DNA from: Flavobacterium soli DSM 19725
GTDB lineage: Bacteria; Bacteroidota; Bacteroidia; Flavobacteriales; Flavobacteriaceae
Direction: 5' to 3'
Length of the DNA stretch: 64,000 bases
Assembly (NCBI RefSeq): GCF_000422705.1
Contig: NZ_AUGO01000003.1
Location: 392,955-456,954 of the forward strand
Within the stretch, counting starts at the first letter, position 1; every line of letters begins with the position of its first letter. A program made the translations under genes and the position numbers. Positions 43,271-52,600 of this stretch are shown here, one piece after another. A model generated the notes under the pieces. It was not told the DNA's origin and made no database searches. It saw nothing but the letters and a program-made list of their open reading frames with translations.

Positions 43271-44428
43271 TTGTCTCAAATTATATCCATAACTTCCATT
43301 GCTTCTGTTTCTCCTTTAGGGAATGACCCGAAAACAATTTGGGAGAATTACATGAACGACAAACATTTTTTTATTCAAAAAGACTTTGGCGACCAAACTG
43401 CTTTTGCTTCCGTTTTAGATAATAATTCAAAGGAAAAAGTGGTTCTATTAAAGCAATCCGACATTAAATATAAAGCATTGGATAATTCGGTTTTGTTTGC
43501 AATGGTGGCTTCACGCGAAGCCATCAGAAAAGCCAATTGGACAAAGGAAGATTTGTTTGGAATTAATATTGGTTCCTCCCGTGGAGCTACGGAATTATTT
43601 GAAAAACATTACAAGGAATATATCGAAACCGGAAAGGCACAAACATTAGCTTCGTCAACCACCACTTTAGGCAATATTTCATCGTGGATCGCACATGATT
43701 TGCAAAGTCAGGGTCCAGAAGTTTCGCATTCCATCACTTGCTCTACCGCCTTGCATGCTTTGTTGAATGGTGTTGCCTGGCTTCGGGCAGGAATGGTCGA
43801 GAAATTCTTGGTTGGAGGTAGTGAGGCGCCTCTCACTCCATTTACCATTGCCCAAATGAAGGCGATGAAAATCTATGCCAAGGAAGAACAGGAATTTCCT
43901 TGCAGGGCATTTGATTTGGATAAAAAACAGAACTCGATGATTCTGGGCGAAGGTGCTTCGGTATGTTGCTTGGAGGTTGGAAAAAAAGAAAATGCCTTGG
44001 CTTATATAGAAGGTATCGGATATGCAACCGAAATCCTGGAACACAACATTTCGATATCTGCGGAAGCGGAATGCTTTAAAAAATCGATGGCAATGGCCTT
44101 GAAAGACACTTCGATTGAAGACGTTGACGTGATTGTAATGCATGCTCCTGGAACCATAAAAGGAGATTCTTCCGAATATAAAGCCATCCAGCATATCTTT
44201 GGCGAAAGCCTGCCGTTATTGACGACCAATAAATGGAAAATAGGGCATACTTTTGGTGCTTCAGGAATGCTGAACATCGAAATGGCATTGCTGATGATGG
44301 AACACAATCATTTTATTGATGTCCCATTTACTACACCTCAAGTGGCAAATAAAACAATTAAAACGGTCTTGATTAATGCAGTTGGTTTTGGTGGGAATGC
44401 TGTTAGTATTTTACTTAGAAAAGCTTAG
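43271..44428 (+). CDS. Beta-ketoacyl synthase (FabF-like) linked to the biotin cluster
   Basis: 385 residues starting with TTG (TTG TCT CAA ATT), as no ATG fits the family's N-terminus (ISITSIASVSPLGND). The thiolase fold is complete, with catalytic triad C157 (SITCSTALHAL), H291 (VMHAPGTIKGDSSE) and H326 (KIGHTFGASGML). It condenses acyl and malonyl thioesters; the chain it makes here is not known. Its position 105 bases after bioA suggests a part in making the pimeloyl precursor. A role in another lipid pathway remains possible. The upstream gap holds only decayed AT-rich sequence. Confidence 0.88.
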   Translation: MSQIISITSIASVSPLGNDPKTIWENYMNDKHFFIQKDFGDQTAFASVLDNNSKEKVVLLKQSDIKYKALDNSVLFAMVASREAIRKANWTKEDLFGINIGSSRGATELFEKHYKEYIETGKAQTLASSTTTLGNISSWIAHDLQSQGPEVSHSITCSTALHALLNGVAWLRAGMVEKFLVGGSEAPLTPFTIAQMKAMKIYAKEEQEFPCRAFDLDKKQNSMILGEGASVCCLEVGKKENALAYIEGIGYATEILEHNISISAEAECFKKSMAMALKDTSIEDVDVIVMHAPGTIKGDSSEYKAIQHIFGESLPLLTTNKWKIGHTFGASGMLNIEMALLMMEHNHFIDVPFTTPQVANKTIKTVLINAVGFGGNAVSILLRKA

Positions 44429-44430
44429 TT

Positions 44431-44500
44431 CAGTGATCAGTATTCAGTGATCAGTGATCAGTATCCAGTTAGCAGTTAGCAGTTAGCAGTTAGCAGTTGA
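44431..44500. repeat. Ten tandem CAGTnnn heptamers
   Basis: Units in order: CAGTGAT, CAGTATT, CAGTGAT, CAGTGAT, CAGTATC, CAGTTAG four times, CAGTTGA, with no breaks. The array begins two bases after the ketosynthase stop codon. Confidence 0.92.
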
Positions 44501-44536
44501 AATAACGAAAGTTAGAGAATAGTGCTTATAAAACGA

Positions 44537-44570
44537 AAAAAATCCCATTGCTTTCACAATGGGATTTTTT
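44537..44570. terminator. Bidirectional terminator
   Basis: AAAAAATCCCATTG (44537-44550) pairs perfectly with CAATGGGATTTTTT (44557-44570), loop of six, T tracts on both strands. It separates the biotin cluster from the convergent secreted-protein gene. Confidence 0.92.
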
Positions 44571-44589
44571 ATATAAAATTTGAAACTAA

Positions 44590-47500
44590 TTAATTCATGA
44601 TTACTTTTTTCACTACTTCTGCCTGAGTGTCTGTAATCACCTTTACGATTACTACTTGGTTTGAAACGTTTAGCTGAGAAGTTGAAAAACTTTGAGCGTT
44701 GATGTTCCCTTTCTCAAAAATCACTTTTCCTAATAAATCATAAACCGTAACATGCTCGATTGTTTGGTCATTAGATTTGATATCGATTTGACTACCGCTT
44801 CTAAAAATTACCATTGAGTTTGCATCAACAGTAGGATTATCTGTACCTAATTCAGCTGCAGGAACATAACGCAACACGAAACGGTCATTAAAAGTTCCTG
44901 GAACTGTTGTGAACGTATAATCCGCTTCTTTCAAGTTATGAACGATATTTAACATCTTGTCTTCTAGATAAATATCCTGCCCATTAAACAAACCGTCAAA
45001 GTGATCGATAGCAATTTTCAATGTTCCCGTTAAAGTTGTCTTGTATCCCAAAGGCACTTCGTCTTGGTCATTGAAAGGTAGAGCACGACCTTGAATAGTT
45101 AATTTTTTTGTATCCAAAAGAGAGTACAAAGTAACTTGATTTCCTCCGAATTGGTCTCCATCAAATCCCCAATCTAATCCATCCGTTGCACCTTCTATAT
45201 AACCTACTAATGCTTGATTGAAAGCATTTGTACCACCTGTAAGATTTAACCAAACACGGTGCTTTCCAGTTGTTTCCCAGTTATTAATTGGTTCTTGGGT
45301 TCCTGGCCTAAAGAACTGGTTGTTGTTTCCAGCAACACGCATACTGTTATTGAACGTAACCGTCGAAGTACCATCAACAATACCTTTCACAAAGAAACTT
45401 TGTCCTGCCGCTACAAAACCTGTTGGTACATTATCATCTGGGTCTTCTTCTGAAAGTGCAGAAGTACCAACCCCGCCCGATCTATTATAACTTGCATAAT
45501 CACTAGGGCTATAGGTATAAGTTCCTGTATTTTCGTTTGCTGCCAAAGGTGTATTATGTGTCCACAAATAGATTGTTCCTTCTAAGTTTGTGCTATTGAT
45601 ACTGTTGTTATAGAACTCATCTATACTCAAAGCCGATGGATAAGGGTTTCCTATCAAGTTCCACTTGCTTGCTGTTGAACTTCCTTCAATGTTATCAAAA
45701 TTAATTACTCCATTGTTTGGTAGTCCAGCAAAATTGATCGTGTCTTTTTTAGCCTCAGCACCAACCTGCCCTAGTACGTCGAAAGTTTGAGGAGCACGAA
45801 CGATATATCCTCTACCTTCTTCCATTACTGTAGTATTAGCATTTTCTACAGTCCATCCTTGATTTGTCTCATTCCAACTGTAATATTTGCTTGCCAAAGT
45901 TAGAGGAGATAATTTTTTCAAGGTAAAACCTGATGCCTCCTTTATAGGAGAAGAATAATAAGTGAAATCAAAACGGAACACCGGTTGCGTTTCTCTCTTC
46001 ATCAAAAAAGATTCATCGTCACCAGTGAAAGTGGCATTATCATTTACTTGCACAAAAGAACCGTTGTTTTCTACGATGATTTGCCCACCTGCTTCTACCA
46101 CTACATCCCCAATAACTGTAAGCGTATTGTTTGACTCGATAGTTAAAGTCTGACCCGCCTTTACAGTACAAGTACATACTTGCAAATTGCTACCTAATGA
46201 CATACTAGACTGTATTTCAACACTGTGATCAGTTGCGGTAGCAGTCCATCCGTTGTTATAAACTGCACTAACAGGAACAACATTCATCGTCAATAAAGCA
46301 CCTCCACCACCTTCTAGTGTTCTAACCTCAATTGTAGATGCAGCATCAAGACAGTAAACTCCAAGAAGATTATTTTGTGGAGTACCTCCATACCATCCAT
46401 TATATTCTACAACCTGAACTCCATTGACATATACTCTAGTATTATCATCCCAAGCTACCATTCTCAACTCATAGCTTCCTGCTGGAAACCCTTGACGCTT
46501 GTGAACAAATGTAAAATTATCATTAGGCAATGAACAACCTTGATAAGCTGTATTGGACGAAGTACTTGCTGCTGCTGCTGGCGAAGCATTCTGATCCCAT
46601 GCAGTTGTAGTGTTTATATTTAAAGTGTTTTGGGTATAAAATCCTCTGTAGTTTGCCACAACCGGCTCTAAAGTTGCTTGATTATATCCATAAACATTCC
46701 ACGCATTAGTACCAAAATCTCCAGGATTTCCGACAGGACCTACTATTACATCAACTGTAGCTGCATTGGTATAGCTAGGACAAGATACTTTTCTCACCCA
46801 GTAGGTTGTGTTTACCGTTGGACTAACAGTAATTGCATTAGCCGTTTGACCTGCAATAATATTAGAACCCACAGTACCTGTTCCCCACTGATACGTACCA
46901 CCTGTAACGTTTGCTGTCAAGGTAGTAGATTCTCCTGTACAAATCGTAGTAGTTCCTGTTATAGCAGTTGGAGCTGCTGGATTTGCCGAATAGGTATAAT
47001 TAAAACTTACTCTTGCGTCTCCTCCATTTTCATAATATTCTAATACCAAATTTGTAGCTCCACTCAAACAAACGTTAACAGTTGTTGTTCCATATGCCTG
47101 AATATTCCAATTGTTGATCACAAAAGTAGCCCCACCATCAACGCTCAATCTATATCCATCATCTCCACCAACCGTAAATTCATAATTACCTGTTGGAAAA
47201 TTCTTAGTCATCTTATAACGAACAAAGAAATTATCCGCTGGAGTGCTACACAAATTAGCTGTTCCTGAAGCACCCGTAATAGAACCAGTAGAAAGATTTC
47301 TATCAAAAGTTTCTGACTCTGTTACATAACCAACATAGGTTGTTGCAGCTGGAGTTCCTGACCATGTATAGGCATAACCAATCCATGAATCATTTCCATA
47401 AGTCGTTTGATCACCAGGAGTAGTTAGAGTAACGCTTTTTGTGACAGCAGAAGTTGTTGCAACTGTACAAGGTGCAGCATCTTTTCTTCTTACCCAATAG

Positions 47501-48339
47501 GTTGTTGGATTAACTGTTGGTGTATGTGTCAAAGTTGCCGTTGCTTGTCCAGCAATAATGTTGCTACCCACGGTACCTGTTCCCCATTCGTATGTAGCAC
47601 TAGTTCCGTGTGTTCCACCACTTGCTACCAAAGTAACACTTGAACCTGGACAAACATTATTTACTCCTGTAATTGTAGTTGGAGCTGTTGAAGCTGTGCA
47701 AGAAGCAGAAGAATACAAAGTTGGCCCTACAGTATTACTAGGATTATTAGCATCAAATTGAAGTGACCAATATCTGCTACTAGCGTTTCCATTGCCAGGT
47801 TGACCAGTGTTATCATATCCATAAATTCTTATGTATAATGTTTCAGAAGAATTTAAGGAAACAGTTGAAGGAAAATTAACTTGCACTTCATAAGGCGTGT
47901 TATATTGATTCAAACCTGTATAATGCAATTCAGTAGAATTTGACATGTTTGAATTCTTTGAATATCGAACAGTCATCTTTTTATTATTACCCTTGTATGT
48001 AAGTACGAGTTTGCTAAAGTCTAATTGTTGATTAGGCTTTGCTGTTACTGTTAATAAAAAATAATGATTGCTTGATGAATCGTAAGACGAACTATTAGGC
48101 CAGCCTGTTTTATAAAAACTTTCCCATGACACAATTGATAAGTTACCATCTCCAGTTGCTACATCAGTTGCTGTCAAGCTAGAACTTGAAATACCTGAAT
48201 CACTTGAATTTATCAAAAAAGTAGGTTTATAAGATGGAGAATTACTAATTAATCTACCATTCCATGTAACAACTTTAGTTTGTCCAAATCCAAAAACAGA
48301 CAACAATGCAATAAAAAGTAAAAATGTAATTTTTTTCAT
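44590..48339 (-). CDS. Giant secreted protein with PA14-like domains and type C-like T9SS module
   Basis: 1,249 residues from the ATG at 48339 (MKKITFLLFIALLSVFGFGQ, signal peptide); the longer frame upstream crosses the promoter. After an N-terminal beta domain there are Ig-like modules (GSSVTLVASGGTHGTSATYEW; TYWVRRKD) alternating with two PA14-like domains (first with NFPTGNYEFTVGGDDGYRLSV, then FPAGSYELRMVAWDDNTRVYV). From about residue 800 comes a long module shared with the two giant proteins downstream: RFDFTYYSSPI, GNPYPSA, GTIYLWTHNT, AAGQSFFVKGI, GKHRVWLNLT, GFDGDQFGGNQVTLYS, GTFNDRFVLRYVP, then YDLLGKVIFEKG. I take it for the ChiA-like type C sorting region. A glycan-binding role is inferred from PA14. 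Confidence 0.9.
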   Translation of the reverse strand: MKKITFLLFIALLSVFGFGQTKVVTWNGRLISNSPSYKPTFLINSSDSGISSSSLTATDVATGDGNLSIVSWESFYKTGWPNSSSYDSSSNHYFLLTVTAKPNQQLDFSKLVLTYKGNNKKMTVRYSKNSNMSNSTELHYTGLNQYNTPYEVQVNFPSTVSLNSSETLYIRIYGYDNTGQPGNGNASSRYWSLQFDANNPSNTVGPTLYSSASCTASTAPTTITGVNNVCPGSSVTLVASGGTHGTSATYEWGTGTVGSNIIAGQATATLTHTPTVNPTTYWVRRKDAAPCTVATTSAVTKSVTLTTPGDQTTYGNDSWIGYAYTWSGTPAATTYVGYVTESETFDRNLSTGSITGASGTANLCSTPADNFFVRYKMTKNFPTGNYEFTVGGDDGYRLSVDGGATFVINNWNIQAYGTTTVNVCLSGATNLVLEYYENGGDARVSFNYTYSANPAAPTAITGTTTICTGESTTLTANVTGGTYQWGTGTVGSNIIAGQTANAITVSPTVNTTYWVRKVSCPSYTNAATVDVIVGPVGNPGDFGTNAWNVYGYNQATLEPVVANYRGFYTQNTLNINTTTAWDQNASPAAAASTSSNTAYQGCSLPNDNFTFVHKRQGFPAGSYELRMVAWDDNTRVYVNGVQVVEYNGWYGGTPQNNLLGVYCLDAASTIEVRTLEGGGGALLTMNVVPVSAVYNNGWTATATDHSVEIQSSMSLGSNLQVCTCTVKAGQTLTIESNNTLTVIGDVVVEAGGQIIVENNGSFVQVNDNATFTGDDESFLMKRETQPVFRFDFTYYSSPIKEASGFTLKKLSPLTLASKYYSWNETNQGWTVENANTTVMEEGRGYIVRAPQTFDVLGQVGAEAKKDTINFAGLPNNGVINFDNIEGSSTASKWNLIGNPYPSALSIDEFYNNSINSTNLEGTIYLWTHNTPLAANENTGTYTYSPSDYASYNRSGGVGTSALSEEDPDDNVPTGFVAAGQSFFVKGIVDGTSTVTFNNSMRVAGNNNQFFRPGTQEPINNWETTGKHRVWLNLTGGTNAFNQALVGYIEGATDGLDWGFDGDQFGGNQVTLYSLLDTKKLTIQGRALPFNDQDEVPLGYKTTLTGTLKIAIDHFDGLFNGQDIYLEDKMLNIVHNLKEADYTFTTVPGTFNDRFVLRYVPAAELGTDNPTVDANSMVIFRSGSQIDIKSNDQTIEHVTVYDLLGKVIFEKGNINAQSFSTSQLNVSNQVVIVKVITDTQAEVVKKVIMN

Positions 48340-48402
48340 AATAGGTAATACTTTGGGGTGAAAGTAGTTGCTAAAACAAAGGGTTTGTGCTTTAGAACAG
48401 TC

Positions 48403-48429
48403 CAAAAGTACTTCCAAGTACGCTGTCAA
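48403..48429 (-). promoter_or_regulatory. Promoter of the PA14 giant-protein gene
   Basis: On the minus strand TTGACA starts at 48429, and after a 16-bp spacer TACTTTTG occupies 48410-48403. The predicted leader is about 60 bases. Confidence 0.6.
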
Positions 48430-48496
48430 TCATAGCTTTGGAGGCAGTTCTTTCAATGTTTTCGATGACCTGCGCCATAAAACCGACAAACTGCAC

Positions 48497-48522
48497 TTTT
48501 TACGAAAACGTTTTCGTAAAAA
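48497..48522. promoter_or_regulatory. 26-bp perfect palindrome, LacI-operator-like
   Basis: A perfect palindrome with core ACGAAAACGTTTTCGT and T5/A5 flanks. The central GAAAACGTTTTC with CG at the axis is typical of LacI/GalR-family operators. It lies about 75-100 bp upstream of the giant-protein promoter; the rest of the 475-bp gap between that gene and recX is AT-rich and gene-free. Confidence 0.7.
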
Positions 48523-48814
48523 ATAGTCCAAAACTGCTAAAATTTAATGATTTCTTTAAAAAAGGAGGTTCCATTTTTTGTAGGTAAAAACCAAAACTTT
48601 GAAATGTAATAACCTGAAATGTAGTAAAATAAAAAAACAAAGGGAATTATCCTTTTTGGAGACAAAAAAAGATTTTTCACACGAAATGTTAGCGCTATGT
48701 AAAGCACTATTTTGAAGGTTTAAAAGGTTAAAAGTGTAAAAGGTATTATCCACAAAATTACAAGCTAAGCACAATTCTCGAAAATCCCGAATGAAAACTG
48801 AGAATGGAAACTGA

Positions 48815-49300
48815 TCACTGACCACTCTCCAAATCCCTAACTTTCTCATACACAAGATTGCTTTCAAAACCCTTGCGAAGTAAGAAATCACAAAACTTCT
48901 TGCGTTTTTTGAGTGTGTCGCGATCGGGCATCAATTCCCAATGGTGATCCGCAAGCTTGTGAAAGTTGGAAAGATATTCTTCGGGCGAGATTTCCTTTAA
49001 GGCAGTATTGATGTTATACTGTGAGATATTCCTAAACTTTAATTCATTGACAATCCGTATTTTGCCCCAATACTTGATGCGGTGTTTTCCACGGGCAAAG
49101 CTACAGGCAAAACGTTCCTCATTTAGAAAATTATGCTCCAATAGATGCACCACGATCAGATCGATTGCTTCGGGGATCATCCTCATGCTTCGGAGTTTTT
49201 CGACCACTTCACCATGACACCGTTCCTGATAGGCACAATAATATTCCAGCTTTATTCTGGCTTCATCAACGGTATAAGTTTTAGCGGGTTGCATGGGCAT
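48815..49300 (-). CDS. recX: RecX regulatory protein
   Basis: 161 residues, the normal size. The three-helix repeat organisation is visible (TVDEARIKLEYYCAYQERCHGEVVEKL, in part; HLLEHNFLNEERFACSFARG; KYWGKIRIVNELKFRNIS), including the conserved FLNEERFA segment. RecX binds and limits RecA filaments during recombination. recA is not beside it. The start may be M1 or M3; both are plausible. The stop codon lies in a CAGTGATCAGT stretch that resembles the heptamer array at 44.4 kb. Confidence 0.9.
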   Translation of the reverse strand: MPMQPAKTYTVDEARIKLEYYCAYQERCHGEVVEKLRSMRMIPEAIDLIVVHLLEHNFLNEERFACSFARGKHRIKYWGKIRIVNELKFRNISQYNINTALKEISPEEYLSNFHKLADHHWELMPDRDTLKKRKKFCDFLLRKGFESNLVYEKVRDLESGQ

Positions 49301-49375
49301 GAAAAAATTGCTTTGTTGAAATTTTCTTCTCTCTAATTGGTTAAAAATGGTTCATCCTCATTTTTTGAGCTACAA

Positions 49376-49383
49376 CAAATCTA
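49376..49383 (-). promoter_or_regulatory. -7 element upstream of recX
   Basis: TAGATTTG on the minus strand, 75 bases before the start. No -33 at normal spacing. The rest of the 360-bp gap to the next gene holds nothing else I can support. Confidence 0.4.
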
Positions 49384-49661
49384 AAACAATTCCGCCAAAA
49401 GCGAGATTTTTATGAAATTATTTTTAAAGATGAAGCAGCACAAAAACAAGCCTCTAAGGCTTGAGAAAAAATGCAGAAAATGCAGAAACCTTCACAAAAA
49501 AAATCTAAAATACTGCCATTCAGTATTTTTTATTAGCGAATCAAGTTTTTTTATATCTTTATCCTCGATTTACAGGTTCCCAAATCTGCTGTCTTATTTC
49601 TCCAACTTTCTGTTTTTCAGGAACTAATTTCTTATGGTTTACTATCAAACTATAAAAAATT

Positions 49662-52600
49662 ATGAAACTGAAAATTACTCTGCTATTACTTTTACTTTCT
49701 TTATTGACCTATGGCCAGGAGATCAATGTAAGGGTTGGCGGTACTAACTATTTAACAGGAAGTACTTACAGTGCTTTTTCTACTGCTTCGGGAACCTCGA
49801 GTACTGCTGTCACTTTTACGATCCAAAACACACTTGCGGCATCTGTTCTAAATTTAACCGGTCCACCAATTATTGAAATCGATGGCCCCGATGCTGCCCT
49901 TTTTACCGTAAATGAAGCGGCAACCTCCACGACATTGACCAATGTTTCGAGCACCACTTTCACCATCACTTTCTCGCCAACCACTCCAGGAGCAAAATCT
50001 GCTTTTTTCACCATTTTAAGCAATGATGCTGATGAAGCAACCTATACCGTGAACTTGACGGGAACTTCAACCGTCACTGCCAGTTCAGCCATCATCATCA
50101 CCCCTTCCTATACGTATCCTCAAAACATTCCCTATCAAAATTATCAGGCAACTGACATTACCAATACAGGAAATGATATCGAAATCGCAAGTTTCACGCT
50201 CCGCGATGGGACCGGAACGCCTGATGCGGATAATTTACCAACGACATTAACGGATCTTACTTTTTCATTATCCAATTCAGCCAACATCAGATCTGTAGCA
50301 CTTTATGATGGTGCTACCGAAATTGCCGAAGAATATGGAGCAGCTTCGGTTGTTTTCAACGGAATGAGTTTAATAGCTCCCGATAATGGCACCAAAATAT
50401 TTACAATACGAGTGAGTTATAACGAGGTGGTGACGGATAATCTTCAAAATCAATTCACCATTACCGCGGCTACAGCTCTCAGTACGGGTTCGGCATTTGC
50501 CGCAGCAAATGCTGGAGCGGCTGCCACTTCGACTGCTTCAAACAGCAACAGAATTGAAGTTACCGCTACAAAACTTGAATTTGTGGATGGCCCAAGCGAC
50601 ACCGATACCTTTGTTGCAATGTCACCCGCCCTAACCATTTATGCTTTAGATGTTTTTGACAATCGCGATTTAGATTTTACTGGAGGCAGTGCTACTGTTA
50701 CTATAACTACTACCGGAAGCTTTGATACCTTTGGTCCTCCAGCTAATGATGCTAGTAATAATGCTTCGGCAGGAATAGCTACTTTTCCAATAATAAAACA
50801 CAATGTTGCTGGTACAGGCTTTGTTTTAACGGCAACTTCAGGAAGTTTGACAGCCGCTGTTTCAAATGCTTTTGATATAGGTCCGGCCTCAGGAGCAAGT
50901 AATTATTTCCGATCCCGAACTTCTGGAGACTGGAGTACCGCCAGTAACTGGGAAACTTCTCATAATAATGTTGACAGTTGGATCACTTCCTCTTTGGTTC
51001 CAACCAACGTTTCAAGGGGAATTCGCATCCTGAACGGTCATACCATAACTTGTACTACTACTGAAAACGGTGATCAAATGGTAATAGACAATGGTGGAAC
51101 GTTTGTATTGGACACAGGTGCAAATTTCACGCTTTCTAATGGACAAGGTACTGATTTGACCGTGAATGGAACATTTACTTATAATAATGGAACGCTTAAC
51201 AAAGTTGGAACAATTACCTTTGGTGCCACGGGCATTTACAATCATGCAACTGCTTCTGCCACATTAACACTGCCAATCGCTACCTGGAATGCTGCTTCAA
51301 TTTGCAATGTCACTGGACTTAACAATGCTACAGCCATTACAGGCACGAATATGAACCAGAATTTTGGCGTTTTCAACTGGAACAATCCAAATCAGGTTGG
51401 ACCCGTAGTGGTGAATCATGACACTTTTAGAGTTTCAGGAACACTAAACATCGGGACAACAACTGCCAATGTCAGTAATGTTTTATGCCTAGCCGATTCT
51501 GGCACACATGCCAATACCATCCGAAACGTAAATGTAAGCGGTGGAAAATTAATTACCGCTTCTGGAACCGCCACCACGACCACAACCATTACAGGAACAA
51601 CGGCTGTTGCTGGAGGACAATTTATTATTTCAAATGGTTCAGGAACCAGTACAGCATCGTTCGCTGGAGTAACCACCGTTTCAGGAGGCGAATTTATTGC
51701 TTCCCAAGGCTCGGGGATTGTAAACCTAACTGCTGCTAATACATTTACAATCAGTGGTGGACAATTTATCTTGATTAATAGTGCCGGTAGTGGCAATGCT
51801 AGTCTTACAATAACGCCAAATAATCGCGACCTCAATATAACGGGAACGGGTGCTATACTATTAGAAAAAGTTTCTTCGGCAACCGGAATAGCAACCGTAA
51901 CCCTAAACAGAAGTTTGGTTGTTTCTTCAACTGCGGTACCTGCCATAGATTTTGGAACAGGAACCGCAACCGATAATGCCATCAATATCAAAACTAACTT
52001 AACCAAGTCAAACGATGGAACTTTCACCACAACTTCAGCAAATCCCGCCAAAGGTTTTGTGTTTTTCAATACTGGAGCTCAAACGTTAACCTATTCAGGT
52101 GCCAATTCTTCTTCTGTAAACTATACGGTTAATTTAGGATCAATACTTTCAATGGGTTCCAACCTAACATTCGGTTCCGCAGCTGGTTCTGAATCGGTTT
52201 TCACCGTTTTAAATGGTGGCCGAATCAACATGGGGACAAGAATCATCACAGGAAATGCAACCCGTTGCAGGATGAATATCGAAAGTGGTGCAACTCTTTC
52301 TTCAACCAGTACAGGTGGAATTGGAGGAACGGGTGCTACCGGTTCTTTTCAAGGTTTTGGAAGTGTAAACCTCACTCCTGCAACCGGACGATTGTCGCTA
52401 CCGGCTGGCATCAACTATATCCTTGGAGGAGCTACCACAACGCCTTTTCCTGTTGGGGGAGGTATTGCCTTTGGAAATCCAGCTACCATCACCACCTCTG
52501 CCAATATCACCTCCAATATGACTTCGGCTTTGACCGTAACCTCAGCCTTTACTGTCAGCAGCAGTACCTTCAAGCTCAATACATCGGCTAACAATTTGGT

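Noticed and set aside
43679..44194. 171-codon antisense open frame in the ketosynthase gene
   Set aside because: The plus-strand ketosynthase is complete with all catalytic residues; the antisense frame is a codon-usage shadow.
44431..44500. CAGTTAG repeats as a CRISPR or attachment site
   Set aside because: There are no spacers, and units are only seven bases in pure tandem.
48556..48891. 111-codon minus-strand open frame overlapping the recX 3' end
   Set aside because: Overlaps recX in another frame and has a Phe/Leu-rich composition typical of translated AT-rich spacer, with no recognisable domain.
49412..49627. 71-codon frame between recX and the giant gene
   Set aside because: Lys/Phe/Ser-rich low-complexity translation of AT-rich spacer.
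51416..52069. 217-codon antisense open frame within the 49662 gene
   Set aside because: A shadow of the Thr/Asn/Gly-rich repeats: Val/Pro/Ala-rich antisense translation with no start context or domain. The same holds for other antisense frames in the giant genes (56294-56713, 57638-57943, 59831-60205, 62417-62923).
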